DNA of 64,000 nt, from contig OY855912.1 of the NCBI GenBank assembly GCA_963693305.1, positions 5,867,001-5,931,000 on the forward strand, written 5' to 3'. This DNA comes from Meandrina meandrites. Its lineage: Eukaryota; Cnidaria; Anthozoa; Scleractinia; Meandrinidae. Position numbers and translations under genes: made by a program. Positions 59,601-64,000 of this stretch are shown here, in pieces; the first letter of the stretch is position 1, and each line of letters opens with the position of its first letter. The notes beneath the pieces were generated by a model. It was given only the letters and a program-made list of their open reading frames with translations, did not search any database and was not told the DNA's origin.

Positions 59601-61975
59601 GGTGTTTGTCGGATACATATATCAAGCCCCTACAGCATGGTAAAACGAGTGCAGTATTTGAATGAACTACAGTGTAAAGTGATGAAATGTCACAAACACA
59701 TACCAAATTGCATGACATTTTTTTCCTCTGTTTTGTAGTGTCTGTAAAAGAGGTTCGTAACCCTGGCAGCGAGTCAGAGTCCAGTGACGTAGAAGCGCGT
59801 TCCACAGGAGATCCAACCCCACCCAGTACCCCTGGAACATCACGTACAGAGAGAAAATCTATTGGGCGGTCCGCTTCTGTCACAAGCTCGGGGCCATTTG
59901 TAGCAACGCCAGAGTGGGTAAGTAAAAAGTCAATTCTCCTTACCGATTGTCATACATCTCTTCTAGTGTACGTTCTGAGAAGTTGGTTGTACATCAACAC
60001 AATATCCTCAAATTCAGTTGATTAATTGCTTTATTCTCATTACCTGGCTAAATGTCAATGACTGTATTGATGTAGGGAGAAGTGAGAGGTTGATCACTCT
60101 TGAAAATTAAATACACTAAGCAGTCGTCACGCACAGAATGAAACTGAACATATATGTAATATATCAAACACGAGAGATATCCAAACACCGAGAAGAGAGT
60201 TGAAAATACGACGTGCAGCGAAAAATACAAGCTGTTAGGATAGCCGATGAAACACTGTCTCGAGTGTTTGATATAATTATTTTCTCAATCGAAACAAAAA
60301 CTAAGGAGTAAACGGAGAAATAAAATCGTAAAAATCTATGCTTATTAAGACCAGGTATCCAGCCTCCTTAACGGTTATGATTTTCTTTGTTTTAACTTGA
60401 TGACTTGTTAATAAGTTTGAGAAGTAATATATAAAACATTGTGTTAACTTCTGAGAAAACTCTAAATGTTTGTGGAGGATGATCGACCTCTCCTAAGGGT
60501 TGCATTCTTCAGGTGTCTCTGAATTTATTTTAACTGTAAAACTCTACCTTGCTGTAATTTTTGTTGTCCGTTTTTTAGGTCCAGTCTTGGAAGCAGAAGC
60601 TGCCACTCCAGACAATTATGAGAATGCTTCAAGTACTTGTTCCTCAAGTAGAGAAGATTTGCATTGACAAGTAAGGCTCCCTTGTAGGCAACTACAAATA
60701 TATTTATCCCATATGTTTGAAAATTTCTATCGGTGGCTTGATGAATTTTAAAATAAAAAGGTTACTGTTCAAATCTCCCACCTTTGTCGTTGACGTCTGT
60801 TGAAGAGCTCCTCTGTTTTAACGTATGCATTTTTGTTGTTGTTGTGCCAGGGGCTTGACAGACGAGTCCGAGATTATCAAGTTCCTTCAGCATGGCACCT
60901 TGGTCGGTCTCCTCCCGGTACCACACCCAATACTCATCAGAAAATATCAGGTACATTTTATCACTATCTATCTAACTCTTTGACTGTCGTTTACTAAATA
61001 AACAGCCTGAGGAAGGAATCTCTGTTTTGGCAATTTTCGTAGACTTACGTGCCGACTGCGCCGAATCTTATTCTGGAATCGTAAGTTAGCGCGAGCACCA
61101 GCACACAAACCGAAAGTTTTTATGTCGGCATGACGCCATCAAGATACGTCATGTTGCTTAGAAAGATCCTGACAGTGGTCGCGGGCTCGGTCAATTGTGG
61201 CGCCGTGGAAGCAGGGCGGTTTGGCTGTTTTCTCTGCGACAATTTTTTTTGCTTGAAGTATGTAGAAAATCCGGTGTGAATACCAATAGCGGTAATTTCC
61301 CAATGCGCACTGTATCTTATAGCTAAGCAAAGTATGAAACTGATGCACGCTTTTAACGTCACAATCAGGTAATTACGAATTTGTGACGTAATAGTTCAGA
61401 TTGCTCTTTGATAAGTGCAAAGATGACGTCATAATTGAATAATAACAATTTGGCAAGTAGGTTTACACATTTCGTGGAGAATCCAAAGAAGACATCGACA
61501 TTTACTAAAGTATTTCAACACCATGCAAATGACGACCCTTTTTGGGGAGAAAAGAACACTTTTTCAGACTTTGAATTTTTCTTTTTTTTATTGCAGGCCA
61601 ACAGCGGCACCCAGATGTGGTTCAGAACCTACATGTGGGGAATTATTTACCTCAGGTAAAGTAGGAACAAAATTTTTCCTTACAGTGTGGCATATCTTTT
61701 CGAACAGAATGGATGATAACTTTAAACGGGAAAGAAAAGTCCTTGGCAATGGCAGAGTTTTGGCGCAAAAGTTGAGGCGCGCGTGCACTTTTGGCGGGAA
61801 GTCGGGCGGAATTTTTTAACTGTATTTTTCCTGTAAGAGGAAAAGTTGGAAAGCTACGTCAGTAACAATTTTCAGCAGATTGTGATCAATATTTATTTAT
61901 TATTTTTTCAGGAACATTGATCCTCCCATCTGGTATGACACGGACGTCAAACTGTTTGAAATTCAAAGAGTTTAG
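44641..61975 (+). CDS. HID1: HID1 (dense-core vesicle and Golgi trafficking protein), complete
   Basis: There are 29 exons with GT-AG borders: 44641-44706, 44849-44998, 46672-46735, 47318-47415, 48241-48270, 48457-48507, 49158-49211, 50733-50779, 51224-51345, 51777-51834, 52226-52297, 52741-52882, 53620-53676, 54252-54308, 54677-54760, 54833-54923, 55032-55097, 55259-55344, 55859-55937, 56121-56182, 56569-56671, 57066-57118, 57587-57660, 58573-58664, 59739-59917, 60579-60670, 60851-60950, 61597-61655 and 61912-61975. They sum to 2352 bp, or 783 residues, close to the ~788 of human HID1. The start MGGSDSKLNF carries the N-myristoylation pattern known for HID1. Conserved blocks include IFEDPDWRGFFWSTVPG, CEYIWEAGVGFA, VPMDIPVFTGTHADFLV and the end IDPPIWYDTDVKLFEIQRV. 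Residues ~589-680 (exons 24-25) are a Ser/Glu-rich disordered insert. HID1 is a peripheral medial/trans-Golgi protein needed for dense-core vesicle biogenesis and neuropeptide sorting in worms and mammals. Confidence 0.97.
46328..46424. repeat. 97-bp palindrome in HID1 intron 2
   Basis: ATCTGACCAGTAAGAACCCT pairs with GGGGTTCTTCCTAGTCAGAT, continuing through ggcgcactgtttg. A short foldback MITE. Confidence 0.8.
47487..47778 (+). mobile_element. tRNA-derived SINE, third family, in HID1 intron 4
   Basis: The head has an A box (ggctcagtggcataatagtt) and a B box (GGTTCGAGCCCTGGCC). The body contains gtgcctcactctacccaggt, tataaatgggtaccagcg and gatggactagcatcccatcc. It is well preserved and in the same orientation as the gene. 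Confidence 0.85.
49403..50069 (+). mobile_element. 667-bp TTAA-flanked DNA element in HID1 intron 7
   Basis: The ends TTAAGGACGTTCGCGC and GCGCGAACGTCCTTAA are inverted repeats including the TTAA target site, a pattern of piggyBac- or Kolobok-type elements. The interior has ggggtcaccgaattcgtttc and gcgcgcgcgctcgatgcatg. No transposase frame. The copy at 58869-59535 has the same length and orientation. Confidence 0.9.
50126..50140. repeat. 15-base C run
   Basis: It lies in a CCCCTCC-rich stretch of HID1 intron 7. Similar wording (tataagccc, acccaaa) occurs at 43270-43340, suggesting a shared degraded MITE. Confidence 0.8.
54326..54440. repeat. AAC/AAT/GAC compound microsatellite in HID1 intron 14
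   Basis: Runs of imperfect acaata, aacaac and aataat triplets. An Asn-rich translation here is an artefact of the repeat. Confidence 0.9.
55508..55735 (+). mobile_element. tRNA-derived SINE, second family, in HID1 intron 18
   Basis: The head gcagggatggcgcagtggtg and B-box-like ggttctattccagccagg are followed by catatgtgggttgagtttgt and ccatcctgaaaaaccaa, as in 27665-27910. Same orientation as the gene. Confidence 0.85.
56370..56398. repeat. GATT microsatellite
   Basis: About seven GATT units in HID1 intron 20. Confidence 0.9.
58142..58458. mobile_element. 317-bp MITE with 10-bp target duplication in HID1 intron 23
   Basis: CATTCTTGTCCCTGTAGCC and GGCTATGGGGACAAGAATG are inverted ends. The 10-mer ACACTCCATG lies at 58132-58141 and 58459-58468. 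A second inner arm (cttagccggtggggcctt against aaggccccgccggctaag) extends the hairpin. Confidence 0.85.
58869..59535 (+). mobile_element. 667-bp TTAA-flanked DNA element in HID1 intron 24
   Basis: Same ends (TTAAGGACGTTCGCGC and GCGCGAACGTCCTTAA), length and orientation as 49403-50069. The interiors match near both ends and diverge in the middle. No transposase. Confidence 0.9.
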
Positions 61976-62348
61976 AAAATCAGCAAATCGTGACACGGAG
62001 GAAGGAATTACAAGAAAGATGAAAGATTGCCAGAAAAGACTTTTCAAGCTACTTGTGTTGTCACCTTTCGTCAAAGAAAAGAAATTATTTTAAGTTGCAA
62101 ACAGTCAAGAATGGATGAATTTTACAAATAATTTGAGACATTTCGTTCACGGTTCGAGTTTGCCTTGAAAGGGAAACTGCATTTATAAAGGTCCACAGCG
62201 GTTTAAAGTATCGAACAGACAGTACAGTGAGTACAAAATATTTATTAGGTTCTCTTTAAATGCTACAAAGATAACGAAGTTGCTGGTAATCGTTACTTCA
62301 GTGTCTTACAGTTGTTTATTTTTAACAAGTTTGAAAAACAAGTAAACG
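61976..62348 (+). other. HID1 3' UTR (presumed)
   Basis: Sequence directly after the HID1 stop codon. No separate gene is seen. The nearest AATAAA is at 62442-62447, inside the next repeat. Confidence 0.4.
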
Positions 62349-62520
62349 TGTACTGCTCACCAGCTTTCATTTGAATGGTCATTCACTAGGGTTTTATCCA
62401 CGCACTTAATGTTAGAAAGTTAGAACCACCTTGTACAGCATAATAAACAGTACCACATGAAAGTACTGCTCAATAGCTTTCATTTGAATGGTCACACGCT
62501 AGGGTTTCGTCCACAAACTT
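62349..62520 (-). repeat. inverted copy of the adaptor-intron tandem repeat
   Basis: On the minus strand it shares gtggataaaaccct/gtggacgaaaccct, accattcaaatgaaagct and ttgtacaaggtggttctaac-type words with 38369-38722. About one and a half units are present. Confidence 0.85.
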
Positions 62521-63610
62521 TCAAATTATAACCGCATTTTAAAATTGTAACAATGTTTGCCTCTTAGAGTGAAATAGTAAGGGCCGTGTGGCTATTGAAG
62601 TGAACATATTCAACGCAAAATGAACAAACTTGATATTTGGCAGGGCGAGGTTTTGTTCAGTTTGTGCGCAAAACAGCATCACCTCGCTCCTGTAAGACTA
62701 GTTTGTACTTCGCAAAGTCAGCTAAAATTGCTTGACCTCAGACCAGGCTCTTTGCTCACGCGAAAAAAGGAAGAAATATCCATGCTAATTAACTAGATGC
62801 TGTGTGGTGTCGAGTTGTAGAAGCATGGTTTTGGTAAGCCATTTTCATTTAACAGTAGTTTTGTTGTTACACTTATGCTAGTATCGAAACTAGGCCTTTA
62901 GACAATTTTACGGCAGGTCTGCCTTTGCGATGGGACGGAGGTATATATTTTTAATGGCCGTTAATTTTCCCCATCGCTCTACAAAAGTTGCTGTTTTTGC
63001 CATGGTGTGTGCCAATGAATTCTAAACTCTAAATTCCCGCTAACCCCTCGGGGGTGGGCATGGCGCGTTGAAAGTGTGAATTAATTGCCGCAACCTTCGG
63101 CATGAAATGAATATATACTGTACATAGTGAATTTTAAAATAAGGATAGTTAAGCCAGGATTCGCGTTGTGTCACAGATTTTAGGTGATAGCTTGTCTAGA
63201 CTAGCAGGGTTATTATTGGATGTATCTTAATTTTTAACCCATTAAGTTACTTAAAGAGGAGAGAAGGGAATCCTTTGCAATCTCCAAATGGATAAAAACA
63301 TATGAAGACGGAGAATTCCCGTTGTTTCTGTGCGTCTGTAATGTATGTAACAGTAGAAAAAAATATGCTTGCTTTAATAAACAGGTGAAAATATCTCTTC
63401 TGTTTGAATTTTCTCGCACTTGTTAAGCAGGGATGTAGATTAAGCGGGTGTAAATATCCGTCTGTTGCATGAAATATATCGCCCATGACGGCTGTTTAAT
63501 GGGGAAATTGGGTAGGTTTCAAAGCTCTTTCCCGGACTAGTACTCGCCTATAACAAAGGAATTTTCACTAGTTTAAAATCTTAGCTTTGGGCTTGGAGAC
63601 AACTCTATAA
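62521..63610. other. gene-free stretch downstream of HID1
   Basis: No exon set or element recognised. Confidence 0.35.
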
Positions 63611-63803
63611 CAGACTCGTTCCCAGTCGCTCCTGAGGCGGTTTTGACCAGAACGCATTGCATCGAGGGAAGGCCGCACGAAAATCGGGGAGGGACCCTAC
63701 TTTTCTTTTGCCCTTCCCAGCCTGCCCCACAACCTTCACACCATTTCCCCCAGTCTCTCATCGCCTTTGAAGAACAAATAAGTAGGGACTGGGAACGAGT
63801 CTG
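63611..63803. mobile_element. 193-bp element with CTCGTTCCCAG ends
   Basis: CAGACTCGTTCCCAGTC and GACTGGGAACGAGTCTG are perfect inverted ends. The longer core is not palindromic. The ends resemble the short palindromes at 7556 and 11585, so this may be the fuller form of that family. Confidence 0.7.
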
Positions 63804-64000
63804 ACTCTATAATGGTAAACTAGAAGTAATCATGGATTATGGGAGTGCGTTCGAGAGTCTGGAATGTGTCCATCTTCGGTGAGGTATTTTGTGGGTTAAA
63901 TTTTGAAACCACGTAAAGGATGAGTTTGTTTGGCACAGTGCACATCGCAACTGAGGTGCCGCATTCTCTCTCGATTGAAAGTGGCAAAAGAAATATTGTG

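Noticed and set aside
13372..63860. Shared phrase gggagtgcgttcga at about 13377 and 63841
   Set aside because: Only 14 bases match and the flanks do not align, so it may be chance or a tiny repeat remnant.
1..64000. CRISPR arrays, operons and bacterial terminators
   Set aside because: The window is eukaryotic; the repeats present are not regularly spaced with unique spacers.

Overview
This is eukaryotic nuclear DNA. It is AT-rich, its genes are split by GT-AG introns, and it is crowded with short transposons, tRNA-derived SINEs and foldback repeats. Protein similarity (a Polycomb CBX protein, full-length HID1, a tachylectin-2-like lectin) points to an animal. The compact intron layout, the lectin and the style of the repeats suggest a cnidarian, most likely a stony coral; the species cannot be fixed from the sequence alone.

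Four protein-coding genes can be supported. (1) 1621-6876, plus strand: a secreted tachylectin-2-like beta-propeller lectin. A signal-peptide exon is followed by one long exon, whose last blade is split by a 741-bp palindromic SINE insertion flanked by a 12-bp target-site duplication. (2) 22321-24158, minus strand: a Polycomb CBX protein in five exons, with a chromodomain at the N-terminus and the Polycomb C-box at the very end. (3) 37429-44363, minus strand: a six-exon adaptor of about 411 residues with an N-terminal PH domain and a long disordered tail carrying eight spaced tyrosine motifs and an SH3-type proline motif; I do not recognise a named orthologue. (4) 44641-61975, plus strand: HID1 in 29 exons, 783 residues, complete. 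Genes 3 and 4 are divergent, with 277 bp between their start codons, so they probably share a bidirectional promoter.

Region by region: 1-1.3 kb holds two related tRNA-Leu-like units and a TTAA-element remnant. 1.6-6.9 kb is the lectin gene, with a 0.87-kb transposon in its intron. 7-22 kb has no convincing gene and is dominated by foldback elements and MITEs, including a 1458-bp transposon with 8-bp target duplications. 22.3-24.2 kb is CBX. 24.3-37.4 kb is intergenic with an inverted repeat, SINE fragments, a mariner-like MITE and a truncated, frameshifted LINE. 37.4-62 kb is the divergent gene pair, its introns filled with MITEs, SINEs and two 667-bp TTAA-flanked elements. 62-64 kb is downstream sequence with a repeat shared with the adaptor gene and a palindromic element.

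The genes do not form a pathway. HID1 acts in dense-core vesicle and Golgi trafficking, CBX in Polycomb chromatin silencing, the lectin in secreted glycan recognition and the adaptor probably in phosphotyrosine signalling. The most interesting items are the palindromic SINE insertion that breaks the lectin, a second foldback with a 14-bp target duplication only 1.6 kb away, and the multi-tyrosine PH adaptor.
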